NCBI GenBank assembly: GCA_002256345.1
Contig: NKIY01000002.1
Coordinates: forward strand, 1-64,000
From: Bradyrhizobiaceae bacterium PARB1
GTDB lineage: Bacteria; Pseudomonadota; Alphaproteobacteria; Rhizobiales; Xanthobacteraceae
Reading direction: 5' to 3'
Length of the DNA stretch: 64,000 nt
The position numbers were made by a program, and so were the translations under genes. A model generated the notes under the pieces. The model was not told the DNA's origin. It searched no databases and saw nothing but the letters and a program-made list of their open reading frames with translations. Positions within the stretch are counted from its first letter, which is position 1. Every line of letters starts with the position of its first letter. Shown here piece by piece: positions 30,478 through 39,128 of the stretch.

Positions 30478-32000
30478 TGTCCGGCTCTGTCATGACCTGG
30501 CCGATCCTGTCGGTCACCACCTTCCTGCCGGTCGTCGGCGCCGTGCTCGTCTATCTGATGGCGCGCGGCCGCGACGAGGCGGCGGATCGCAATGCCAAGT
30601 GGATCGCGCTCTGGACCACGATCGTAACCTTCGCGGTGTCGTTGATCATGGTGGCGCGTTACGACGCGTCGAATGCCGGCTTCCAGTTCGTCGAGAAGGC
30701 GCCTTGGCTGGCCGCGACCATCAACTATCATATGGGCGTGGACGGCATCTCGTTCCCCTTCGTGATCCTGACCACGGCGCTGATGCCGTTCTGCATCCTG
30801 TGCAGCTGGAAGTCGGTGTCGAAGCGCGTACCCGAATACATGATGGCGTTCCTGTTCCTGGAAACGCTGATGATCGGCACCTTCTCGGCGCTGGATCTCG
30901 TGCTGTTCTACCTGTTCTTCGAAGGCGGCCTGATCCCGATGTTCCTGATCATCGGCATCTGGGGCGGTCCGCGCCGCGTCTATGCGTCCTTCAAGTTCTT
31001 CCTCTATACGTTCCTCGGCTCGGTGCTGATGCTGCTCGCCATCATGGCGCTGTACTGGCACGCAGGGACCACCGACATCCCGACGCTAATGAATTCGTCG
31101 GTGCCGCGTAACCTGCAGATGTGGGCGTGGCTGGCCTTCTTCGCGTCCTTCGCCGTGAAGATGCCGATGTGGCCGGTGCACACCTGGTTGCCCGATGCGC
31201 ACGTGGAAGCGCCGACCGCAGGCTCGGTCGTGCTGGCCGCGATCATGCTGAAGATGGGCGGCTACGGCTTCCTGCGCTTCTCGCTGCCGATGTTCCCGGA
31301 TGCGTCGCTCTATTTCGCGCCGCTGGTGTGGACGCTCTCGGCCATCGCGATCGTCTATACCTCGCTGGTCGCCCTGATGCAGGAAGACATCAAGAAGCTG
31401 ATCGCGTACTCGTCGGTCGCACACATGGGCTACGTCACCATGGGTATCTTCGCCGGCACGACGCAGGGAGTCTCTGGTGCGGTGTTCCAGATGATCTCGC
31501 ACGGTATCGTGTCGGGCGCGCTGTTCCTCTGCGTGGGCGTCGTCTATGACCGGCTGCACACCCGTGAGATCGCGGCCTATGGCGGCCTCGTCAACCGGAT
31601 GCCGATCTATGCTCTGCTGTTCATGGTCTTCACCATGGCCAATGTCGGTTTGCCCGGCACCTCCGGCTTCGTCGGTGAATTCCTGACGCTGATCGGCACC
31701 TTCAAGGTCTCGATCCCGACCGCGACCGTGGCTTGCGCCGGCGTCATTCTCTCCGCGGCCTATGCGCTGTGGCTCTATCGCAAGGTGGTGTTCGGTGATC
31801 TGGTCAAGCCATCGCTGATGAGCATGAAGGACATGACCTTCCGCGAAGGCCTGCTGCTGGTGCCGCTCGCTCTTCTCACCATTCTGTTCGGTGTCTATCC
31901 GAAGCCGGTGCTCGACATGTCGGCGGCTTCGGTCGATCTCGTCGTCAAGAATTATGCTGCCGTAAGCTCTGCCGTGAAGGCAGCAGCGCTGCTGCAATGA
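30477..32000 (+). CDS. nuoM: NADH-quinone oxidoreductase subunit M
   Basis: Antiporter-like subunit (ND4). 507 residues; conserved [17 protein letters not shown] and the pumping-channel segment [19 protein letters not shown] are present, with key Lys and Glu residues in place. Confidence 0.98.
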   Translation: MSGSVMTWPILSVTTFLPVVGAVLVYLMARGRDEAADRNAKWIALWTTIVTFAVSLIMVARYDASNAGFQFVEKAPWLAATINYHMGVDGISFPFVILTTALMPFCILCSWKSVSKRVPEYMMAFLFLETLMIGTFSALDLVLFYLFFEGGLIPMFLIIGIWGGPRRVYASFKFFLYTFLGSVLMLLAIMALYWHAGTTDIPTLMNSSVPRNLQMWAWLAFFASFAVKMPMWPVHTWLPDAHVEAPTAGSVVLAAIMLKMGGYGFLRFSLPMFPDASLYFAPLVWTLSAIAIVYTSLVALMQEDIKKLIAYSSVAHMGYVTMGIFAGTTQGVSGAVFQMISHGIVSGALFLCVGVVYDRLHTREIAAYGGLVNRMPIYALLFMVFTMANVGLPGTSGFVGEFLTLIGTFKVSIPTATVACAGVILSAAYALWLYRKVVFGDLVKPSLMSMKDMTFREGLLLVPLALLTILFGVYPKPVLDMSAASVDLVVKNYAAVSSAVKAAALLQ

Positions 32001-32025
32001 CCGCAGCGGACCAGGAACTCGCGCT

Positions 32026-33462
32026 ATGACAATTACGACCGCTGGTTATTCACTGCTGCCCGTGCTGCCGGAGCTCATCCTGGCGGTTGGCGCCATGGTG
32101 CTGCTGATGATCGGCGCCTTCAACGGGCCGAAGACGACGGGGGTCATCTCGGCCCTGTCGATCTGCCTGCTGATCGTCGTCGGCATCGCCGAGGTCATGC
32201 TGCCTGCCGGCAAGCTGGTCACCTTCGGCGGCAGTTTCATCGTCGATGATTTCGCCCGCTTCCTGAAAGTCCTCGCACTGATCGGCTCGGGCGTCGCGCT
32301 GATCATGTCGCGTGAATATCTCGAGCACAGCACCCGCCGAATCTTCGAATTCCCGATCCTCGTACTGCTCTCCACCATCGGCATGATGGTGCTGATCTCG
32401 GCCGGCGATCTCATCACGCTCTATCTCGGCCTCGAACTGATGAGCCTCGCGCTCTATGTCGTCGCCGCCTCGAACCGCGACAATGCCAAGTCCACCGAAG
32501 CCGGCCTGAAGTATTTCGTGCTGGGCGCGCTGTCGTCGGGCATGCTGCTCTACGGCGCCTCGATGGTCTACGGCTTCACCGGTACGGTGAATTTCGCCGG
32601 CATCGCCGCCGAAGCGAAGACCGGCAATATCGGTCTGATCTTCGGTCTGGTTTTCGTGCTCGCCGGTCTCTGCTTCAAGGTCTCGGCCGTGCCGTTCCAC
32701 ATGTGGACGCCGGACGTCTATGAAGGCGCGCCGACCCCGGTGACCGCCTTCTTCGCTTCGGCGCCGAAGGTGGCCGCGCTCGCCGTGTTCACGCGCGTCG
32801 CGCTCACTGCATTCCCCAGCATCACCGTGCAGTGGCAGCAGATTGTGGTGTTCGTGTCGCTGGCATCCATGGTGCTCGGCTCGTTCGCCGCCATCGGCCA
32901 GACCAACATCAAGCGCCTGATGGCCTATTCGTCCATCGGCCATATGGGCTTCGCGCTGGTCGGCCTTGCCGCCGGCACCACCGAAGGCGCGCAGGGCGTG
33001 CTCGTCTATATCGCGATCTATGTAGCGATGACCCTCGGTTCCTTCGCCATCATCCTGACCATGAAGCGGGACGGTCGGCCCGTCGAGACGATCAAGGATT
33101 TCGCCGGCCTGTCGCGCACCAATCCGGTGATCGCGTTCCTGTTCGCGATGTTCCTGTTCTCGCTGGCCGGCGTTCCGCCGCTGGCGGGCTTCTTCGGCAA
33201 GTTCTACGTGTTCATGGCTGCCGTGAAGTCGGGCCTGTTCGTGCTTGCCGTCGTCGGCGTGCTCGCATCGGTGGTTGGCGCGTTCTACTATCTGTCCATC
33301 GTCAAGACGATGTATTTCGATGAGCCGGCCGGCGAACTCGATCCGATGCGCGTCGAGCTGCGCACCGTGCTTGCGGTGACCGGCGTGTTCAACATCCTGT
33401 TCTTCGTCTATCCGGCTCCGCTGGTCAGCGCTGCACAGCTGGCTGCGAAGTCGCTGTTCTAG
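32026..33462 (+). CDS. nuoN: NADH-quinone oxidoreductase subunit N
   Basis: Antiporter-like subunit (ND2) and last of the complex I set. 478 residues; signatures LYLGLELMSLALYVVAA and FHMWTPDVYEGAPTPVTAFF are seen. Its TAG stop overlaps the GTG start of birA by one base, so birA is translated with the operon. Confidence 0.98.
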   Translation: MTITTAGYSLLPVLPELILAVGAMVLLMIGAFNGPKTTGVISALSICLLIVVGIAEVMLPAGKLVTFGGSFIVDDFARFLKVLALIGSGVALIMSREYLEHSTRRIFEFPILVLLSTIGMMVLISAGDLITLYLGLELMSLALYVVAASNRDNAKSTEAGLKYFVLGALSSGMLLYGASMVYGFTGTVNFAGIAAEAKTGNIGLIFGLVFVLAGLCFKVSAVPFHMWTPDVYEGAPTPVTAFFASAPKVAALAVFTRVALTAFPSITVQWQQIVVFVSLASMVLGSFAAIGQTNIKRLMAYSSIGHMGFALVGLAAGTTEGAQGVLVYIAIYVAMTLGSFAIILTMKRDGRPVETIKDFAGLSRTNPVIAFLFAMFLFSLAGVPPLAGFFGKFYVFMAAVKSGLFVLAVVGVLASVVGAFYYLSIVKTMYFDEPAGELDPMRVELRTVLAVTGVFNILFFVYPAPLVSAAQLAAKSLF

Positions 33463-34271
33463 TGGCTTTCGCGCTCGGGCCACGCGCACGGGCGGCGGGC
33501 ACACAGCTCGCCGTCTTTGATACCACCGGCTCGACCAATGACGATGCCAAGGAACACGCCCGCGCCGGTGAGCGCGGGCCGATGTGGTTTGTGACCACCG
33601 AACAGACCGCGGGGCGGGGGAGGCGGCAACGTGCGTGGATCGCCCCGCGCGGCAACCTTGCCAACAGTGTCGTCGAAGTGCTCGATATCGCGCCGGCTCA
33701 GGCGGCCACGCTGGGCTTTGCGGCTGGCCTTGCGGTCGAGGCGGCGTTGCAGCGAGTCAGCCTGGAAGCGCGGCTTCGCGGCCCCGGCTCGGCGGGGATG
33801 GACTTTCGCCTGAAATGGCCGAATGACGTTCTTGCCGGCAGGAGCAAGATCTGCGGTATCGGGCTGGAAGCCGAACCGATGCCCGCAGGCGGCCTGGCGG
33901 TCGTAGTCGGGATCGGCATCAATGTCGTGGCATCCCCCAAGGACACGCCATATCCGGCCACATCGCTGCGGGAACTCGGTATCGACGTCGATGCCGAGGG
34001 GCTGTTTTCTGCGCTGTCCGACGCCTGGGCGGACTATCGCGCTATCTGGGACCACGGCCGCGGCTTCAGCGCCATTAGGATGGCCTGGCTGGAGCGCGCC
34101 GCCGGGCTCGGCGAGCCTGTCTCGGTGCAGACAGGAAACTCCACCATTTCAGGAATCTTCGATACGATTGACGACGCCGGTTGTCTGATCGTCGCCACTG
34201 CAGACGGCCGGCGCGTGCCGATCTCGGCGGGCGACGTTCACTTCGGCTCCGCGGCGTCGGCAAGGAATTAA
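33462..34271 (+). CDS. birA: Biotin--[acetyl-CoA-carboxylase] ligase (no DNA-binding domain)
   Basis: Activates biotin with ATP and attaches it to the carrier protein of acyl-CoA carboxylases. 269 residues. It lacks the N-terminal helix-turn-helix of E. coli BirA, so it is an enzyme only. Motifs: TGSTNDDAK, the biotinyl-AMP loop GRGRRQRAW, FRLKWPNDV and GIGINVV. Position directly after nuoN and before rnj is common in this order. Confidence 0.95.
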   Translation: MAFALGPRARAAGTQLAVFDTTGSTNDDAKEHARAGERGPMWFVTTEQTAGRGRRQRAWIAPRGNLANSVVEVLDIAPAQAATLGFAAGLAVEAALQRVSLEARLRGPGSAGMDFRLKWPNDVLAGRSKICGIGLEAEPMPAGGLAVVVGIGINVVASPKDTPYPATSLRELGIDVDAEGLFSALSDAWADYRAIWDHGRGFSAIRMAWLERAAGLGEPVSVQTGNSTISGIFDTIDDAGCLIVATADGRRVPISAGDVHFGSAASARN

Positions 34272-35950
34272 TGATGACAAGACCCGACGAACTGACTTTT
34301 TCGCCGCTCGGAGGTGTCGGCCAGATCGGCATGAACCTGTCGATCTACGGCCTCGGCAATCGCCATCAGCGCAGCTGGCTGGCGATCGATCTCGGCGTCT
34401 ATTTTGGCGACGAGGAGCATCTGCCCGGCATCGATCTCGTGATGCCCGACATCACCTTCCTCGAAAAGCAGAAGAAGAACCTTGTCGGCCTCGTGCTCAC
34501 CCACGCCCATGAGGACCACTTCGGCGCTATCATCGATTTGTGGCCGAAGCTGCAATGCCCGATCTATGCGACCAAGTTCTCGGCGGCGCTCTTCGAGGCG
34601 AAGTGTGCGGCCGAGCGCGGCTCGCCGCAGATCCCGGTGACCGTCGTCGAGTCAGGCAGCCGCATCAATATCGGCCCGTTCGATGTCGAATTCATTCCGG
34701 TCGCGCATTCGATTCCGGAATCCCACGCCATCGCGCTGCATACGCCGGTCGGCACGGTGCTGCACACCGGTGACTGGAAGATCGATCCGACACCCATCAT
34801 CGGCAAGCCCACCGATGAAAAGCGCCTGCGCGAACTCGGTGACGAAGGCGTGCTGGCAATCATTGGCGACAGCACCAATGCCGTTCGTGACGGCCGCTCG
34901 CCATCCGAAATGGAAGTCGCCGCGACGCTCACAAAGCTGGTGATGGCGTCCAAGGGACGCGTCGCCGTCACCACTTTCGCCTCCAACGTCGCCCGTGTGC
35001 GCGCCGTCGCCGAAGCCGCGCAGGCGTCTGGCCGCGAAGTCGTGCTGGTTGGCCGCGCCATGGAGCGCGTGGTGCAGGTGGCGCGTGAGTGCGGCTATCT
35101 CGACGGTCTGCCGGCCTTCCGCAGCGCCGATTATTACGGTCATTTCCCGCCGGACAAGGTGCTGGCGCTGTGCACCGGCAGCCAGGGCGAGAGCCGTGCG
35201 GCGCTGGCGCGTATCGCCAATGACGATCATCCGCTGGTGACGCTCAACAAGGGCGACACCGTGATATTCTCGTCGCGCACCATTCCCGGCAACGAGAAGG
35301 CGGTCGGCACCATCGTCAACGGTCTCGTGACGCAAGGCATCGAGGTCATCACCGACCGCGATGCACTGGTCCATGTCTCCGGCCATCCGCGCCGTGACGA
35401 ACTCCGCGACATGATCTCCTGGGTGCGTCCGGAGCTGTTGATCCCCGTTCACGGCGAAGCGCTGCATCTCAGCGAACACGCCAAACTCGCGCGCGCCTGC
35501 GGCGTCCCCAAGGTGATGATCGTCAAGACCGGCGACCTCGTGAAGCTCGGCCCCGGCGACAGCGCTGTCATCGACCAGCTGCCATCGGGCCGCATCTTCA
35601 AGGACGGCATGATCCTCGAAAGCGAGAAGTCGCGCGCCGTCACCGAGCGCCGTCGTCTCGGCTTTGCCGGCTGCGCCATGGTCGCGCTGGCGATCAACAG
35701 CAAGGGCGATCTGCTCGATGATCCCGCGGTGGATCTCATCGGCATTCCCGAGAAGAACAGCGCCGGTCTGCTGCTCGATGACATCGTCTACGATATCGTG
35801 GTCGATGTGGTGGAGAACCTGCCGAAGGCGCGCAAGCGCGATCCCGACGCCATGGCGGAATCGGTGCGGCGAGCTGTCCGCTCAACGCTCGCCGAACACT
35901 GGGGTAAGAAGACCATCTGCTATGTGCAGGTCTTGGTGGTCGAGCAATAA
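34271..35950 (+). CDS. rnj: Ribonuclease J
   Basis: Metallo-beta-lactamase/beta-CASP ribonuclease with 5'-to-3' exonuclease activity, used in rRNA maturation and mRNA decay in alphaproteobacteria. 559 residues from the ATG at 34271, which overlaps the birA stop (TAATG); the track start at 34181 is inside birA. Motifs: zinc-binding THAHEDHFGAI, later HTGDWKIDP, the beta-CASP part with TFASNVARV, and HVSGHPRRDELRDMI. Confidence 0.95.
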   Translation: MMTRPDELTFSPLGGVGQIGMNLSIYGLGNRHQRSWLAIDLGVYFGDEEHLPGIDLVMPDITFLEKQKKNLVGLVLTHAHEDHFGAIIDLWPKLQCPIYATKFSAALFEAKCAAERGSPQIPVTVVESGSRINIGPFDVEFIPVAHSIPESHAIALHTPVGTVLHTGDWKIDPTPIIGKPTDEKRLRELGDEGVLAIIGDSTNAVRDGRSPSEMEVAATLTKLVMASKGRVAVTTFASNVARVRAVAEAAQASGREVVLVGRAMERVVQVARECGYLDGLPAFRSADYYGHFPPDKVLALCTGSQGESRAALARIANDDHPLVTLNKGDTVIFSSRTIPGNEKAVGTIVNGLVTQGIEVITDRDALVHVSGHPRRDELRDMISWVRPELLIPVHGEALHLSEHAKLARACGVPKVMIVKTGDLVKLGPGDSAVIDQLPSGRIFKDGMILESEKSRAVTERRRLGFAGCAMVALAINSKGDLLDDPAVDLIGIPEKNSAGLLLDDIVYDIVVDVVENLPKARKRDPDAMAESVRRAVRSTLAEHWGKKTICYVQVLVVEQ

Positions 35951-35981
35951 AAAACGCAAGAACAAAAACGGAGGAAACATC

Positions 35982-36386
35982 ATGCTGGGCAGGCTCAATC
36001 ACGTGGCGATCGCGGTCGCCGATGCGGCCAAGGCGGCGAAGATCTACGGTACCGCTTTCGGTGCCGAGATTTCCGACCGCGTGCCGCTGCCCGAGCATGG
36101 CGTCTACACCGTGTTCGCGACGCTGCCGAATACCAAGATCGAATTCATCGAGCCGCTCGGTGAAGCGTCGCCGATTGCGAAATTCGTCGAGCGCAATCCC
36201 GACGGCGCCATCCATCATCTCTGCTACGAGGTGCCGGATATCATCGCGGCGCGCGACCAGCTGATCAAGGAAGGCGCCCGTGTGCTCGGCGATGGCGAGC
36301 CGAAGATCGGCGCCCACGGCAAGCCGGTGCTGTTCCTGCATCCGAAGGATTTTTCCGGCGCACTGGTCGAGATCGAGCAGTCCTGA
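35982..36386 (+). CDS. mce: Methylmalonyl-CoA epimerase
   Basis: Interconverts (2S)- and (2R)-methylmalonyl-CoA in propionyl-CoA catabolism, ahead of the B12-dependent mutase. 134 residues in two vicinal-oxygen-chelate beta-alpha-beta modules: LNHVAIAVADAAKAAK at the start, HHLCYEVPDI in the middle and FLHPKDFSGALVEIEQ at the end; metal ligands His7, His (HHLC) and the last Glu are present. The ATG at 35982 follows GGAGG; the track start lies inside rnj. Confidence 0.95.
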   Translation: MLGRLNHVAIAVADAAKAAKIYGTAFGAEISDRVPLPEHGVYTVFATLPNTKIEFIEPLGEASPIAKFVERNPDGAIHHLCYEVPDIIAARDQLIKEGARVLGDGEPKIGAHGKPVLFLHPKDFSGALVEIEQS

Positions 36387-36393
36387 GGGCACC

Positions 36394-36669
36394 ATGGCCT
36401 ATACGATCTCCACATCGCTCGCGATCTACTTCGTGATCTGGTGGGTCACGCTGTTTCTCACATTGCCGTTCGGTGTCCGCAGCCAGCAGGAAGCAGGCGA
36501 GGGTGTCGAAGGCAGCGATCCGGGCGCGCCGGTGATGGCGCGCATGGGGCGCAAGCTGATCTGGACAACCGTGCTGTCGGCGGTGTTCTTCGCCGCCGGC
36601 ATGGCCGCACATCAGGCCGGCTATCTCAATATCGAGCGGCTGTCGAAGCTGATGGGCATTCCGCTTTAG
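36394..36669 (+). CDS. DUF1467 family membrane protein
   Basis: 91 residues with two membrane helices (TSLAIYFVIWWVTLFLTLPFGV and LIWTTVLSAVFFAAGMAAHQ) joined by a charged loop (RSQQEAGEGVEGSDPGAP). This is the DUF1467 pattern, nearly always found between mce and proS in alphaproteobacteria. Function unknown. Seven bp after mce; its stop overlaps the convergent ABC gene by 4 bp. In this genome proS is not the next gene. Confidence 0.9.
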   Translation: MAYTISTSLAIYFVIWWVTLFLTLPFGVRSQQEAGEGVEGSDPGAPVMARMGRKLIWTTVLSAVFFAAGMAAHQAGYLNIERLSKLMGIPL

Positions 36670-38342
36670 GAAGCGTCGATGCGGATCGCGCGGTCGTAGA
36701 GCTCAACGATCGCGAGCCGATGGCTCACGGCAATGATCGTCGCAGCGGATAGCCGCTCGCGGATCAGCCGATGCAGCGCGATCTCTGATGTTTCGTCCAG
36801 TGCCGATGTTGCTTCGTCGAGCATCAACATATCGGGGCGATACAGCAGCGCGCGGGCGATCGACAGGCGCTGTTTCTCTCCTTCCGACAGACGCGTATCC
36901 CAACGCTCGACCTGATCCAGCATATCGCCGAGGTCAGGGAGCCCGACGGAATCCAGCACATCTCTCAGTTCGGAATCAGAAAATACCGCATCATCCGCGG
37001 GATAGGCGAGCACGCGTCGGAGCGATCCGAGCGGCAGGTATGCGCGTTGCGGCAGCACCAACGGCCGCTGCATCGCCGATCGCATATCGCCGCTGACATA
37101 GGGCCAGATGCCGGACAGGCTGCGTAGCAGGCTGGTCTTGCCGGCGCCGGATGCGCCGGTGACGACCAGCGCTTCGCCGGGCGCCACCGTCAATTTGTCG
37201 AGACTGACAATCCCCACGCCGCCAGGCGTTTCGATCCGCAGTTCAGAAACCTGCAGACCCGGGACAGGTTCGGGCGCATCCGGCGACTTCGCATCGGCGC
37301 GTACGATCGCCATCTCGAACTGCGACAGGCGCTGCACGATGGCGGCGAGTTCGGCGATCTTCACATAGGAGGTGATGAAATAGGAGAATGCGCTTCGTAC
37401 TTCGTTGAAGGCCGAGCCCGATTGCATGAAGGCGCCAAGCTGCATATTGCCACCGAAGAACAGCGGCGACATCACGAAATACGGAAAATACAGCGAGTAG
37501 CGGCCATAGGCGGTGGCGAACAGGCCGACAAATTGCTGCCGGTTCATCAAACGGTGCCAGTTCTGGATGATGGCCTGAAAGCGCGCCATCAGATCGCGTT
37601 TCTCTGATGGCTCGCCGCGCAGCAGCGCCACCGCTTCGCCATTCTCGCGCAGGCGTACCAGCGCAAAGCGGAAATCCGCCTCCCGGCGTTCCTGCTCATA
37701 GTCGAGCGGGATCAGGCTGCGCCCGATCCAGTGTGCCACCATGCTGCCAGCGATGGCATAGATCAGCGCTGCCCAGACCAGATAGCCGGGAATGGTGACG
37801 CCCAGCACCGTCAGCGGGATCAGGTTCGACAGCGACCACAGGATGGCGACAAAGGAGACGAGGCGCGCGATGGCGCCGATCAGTCCGCTCAACAGATCGA
37901 GCGAGACGCTGATGAAGGCGCGGATATCCTCGGCCACGCGCTGGTCAGGATTGTCCACTGCGTCGGCACCCAGCATGGCGCGATAATGTGTGGGGCCATC
38001 GAGCCAGCGATCGAGATAGTAGGCGGTCAGCCAGCGGCGCCAGCGAATGGTGAGCCACTGTGTGATGTAGCGCTGATAGACCGGGCCGATCACATGGAAC
38101 ACGGCGATGACGGCATAGACCCAGAACTGCTGGATGAAGCCCGGCCAATCCTTGTTCTGCAGCGTCTGGAAGAACGCATTGCGCCAGTAGTTTTCAGCGA
38201 CGGCGGCGCCGACGATGACCAGTTGTGCGCCGAGCAATGCCGCCAGCAGGCCGAAGCCGATCCAGCGCTCCTCGGAGCGGAAATAGGGCGCCGCGATGCG
38301 CCAGGCGTCGCGCAGGCTGCTGCGGAGCGGAGGAGGAGTCAT
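36666..38342 (-). CDS. ABC half-transporter of the SbmA/BacA-like (YddA/ABCD4) type
   Basis: 558 residues from the ATG at 38342 (overlapping the upstream stop as ATGA). N-terminal ABC_membrane_2-like domain with about six helices (segment QNKDWPGFIQQFWVYAVI is typical), then an ATPase domain with Walker A VTGASGAGKTSLLRSL, signature LSEGEKQRLSIARALL and Walker B MLMLDEATSALDE. Relatives include mycobacterial Rv1819c and human ABCD4, both linked to cobalamin transport, and BclA/BacA-type peptide importers. Last gene of a cobalamin-riboswitch operon, so corrinoid transport across the inner membrane is the favoured but unproven role. Confidence 0.88.
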   Translation of the reverse strand: MTPPPLRSSLRDAWRIAAPYFRSEERWIGFGLLAALLGAQLVIVGAAVAENYWRNAFFQTLQNKDWPGFIQQFWVYAVIAVFHVIGPVYQRYITQWLTIRWRRWLTAYYLDRWLDGPTHYRAMLGADAVDNPDQRVAEDIRAFISVSLDLLSGLIGAIARLVSFVAILWSLSNLIPLTVLGVTIPGYLVWAALIYAIAGSMVAHWIGRSLIPLDYEQERREADFRFALVRLRENGEAVALLRGEPSEKRDLMARFQAIIQNWHRLMNRQQFVGLFATAYGRYSLYFPYFVMSPLFFGGNMQLGAFMQSGSAFNEVRSAFSYFITSYVKIAELAAIVQRLSQFEMAIVRADAKSPDAPEPVPGLQVSELRIETPGGVGIVSLDKLTVAPGEALVVTGASGAGKTSLLRSLSGIWPYVSGDMRSAMQRPLVLPQRAYLPLGSLRRVLAYPADDAVFSDSELRDVLDSVGLPDLGDMLDQVERWDTRLSEGEKQRLSIARALLYRPDMLMLDEATSALDETSEIALHRLIRERLSAATIIAVSHRLAIVELYDRAIRIDAS

Positions 38343-39103
38343 TGGCACGCAGTGCTCGTCCCATGATGGAGCACCTGCGCTTCCTCGATCGGGCAGGCTT
38401 TGCAAAAGCGCCGGTCAGGCAGCATGTATTGCAGGCAGCAGATGCGGCGCAGGCGAATGTCGTTTTCGTAAGTGACTGCGCCGGCCAGCGGGTTGATGCG
38501 GCCATCGGGCCACATTGGCTCTTCGAGCAGTCGCTGCGCCTCGCGCAGCCGCGGCGTCATGCCGGCGGTGCTTTCGATCCGGCGCAGCATGGCTTCGAAT
38601 GTGTTGCCGACATTGCTCCAATAGACGCGCCGGGTGACGTCGGTGCGCACGCTCCACATCGTAATCAACGGTTCGAAATGATCGAAGATGAGCGGCGCGA
38701 AGCGCGTGAACGGATCGGTGCCCGTGCTGTCGATACTGGTGCCGTCGATTTGCACGGCGGATACGCGGCCGTCATCGGACAGAATGAAACGCATCTGATC
38801 GAGTGCCACCGGAAGCATGCGCGCAAGCAGCACATCCGTCAGCAGTACCGGCGGCAAGAATGTGTTGAGGTACCATTTCATCCAGATCGAATGCGTCGCG
38901 CGTTCCTCGAATGCGTCGAAGCGCTGGCTGAAACGGGCATGGATACGGGCACGCAGCCCGTCATCGAGCAAGGCATCTGCGCCGACGGTCGGACGCGGAT
39001 CGTCGCGTCCGACCAGCATGCCGGCAAAGCAGGCTGTGCCTTCATGGCTATTGGCGAGATCGTCGATCTCGCGGCAGATATCTGCGGGAGGAGCGTTGGT
39101 CAA
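38339..39103 (-). CDS. FhuF-like 2Fe-2S protein (siderophore or corrinoid reductase)
   Basis: About 254 residues from a TTG start at 39103, chosen for its strong CGGGAGGA site 9-10 bp upstream and because the track ATG at 39211 lies inside the receptor gene. The C-terminus has the FhuF motif Cys-Cys-x10-Cys-x2-Cys (RRICCLQYMLPDRRFCKACPI), which holds an unusual [2Fe-2S] cluster. FhuF reduces ferric hydroxamate siderophores to release iron in the cytoplasm. Here, under a cobalamin riboswitch, reduction of a Co(III) corrinoid is an alternative. It starts 25 bp after the receptor and overlaps the transporter gene. Confidence 0.85.
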   Translation of the reverse strand: MTNAPPADICREIDDLANSHEGTACFAGMLVGRDDPRPTVGADALLDDGLRARIHARFSQRFDAFEERATHSIWMKWYLNTFLPPVLLTDVLLARMLPVALDQMRFILSDDGRVSAVQIDGTSIDSTGTDPFTRFAPLIFDHFEPLITMWSVRTDVTRRVYWSNVGNTFEAMLRRIESTAGMTPRLREAQRLLEEPMWPDGRINPLAGAVTYENDIRLRRICCLQYMLPDRRFCKACPIEEAQVLHHGTSTACQ

Positions 39104-39128
39104 AAGCTGTGATCCTCCCGCCTTGGCG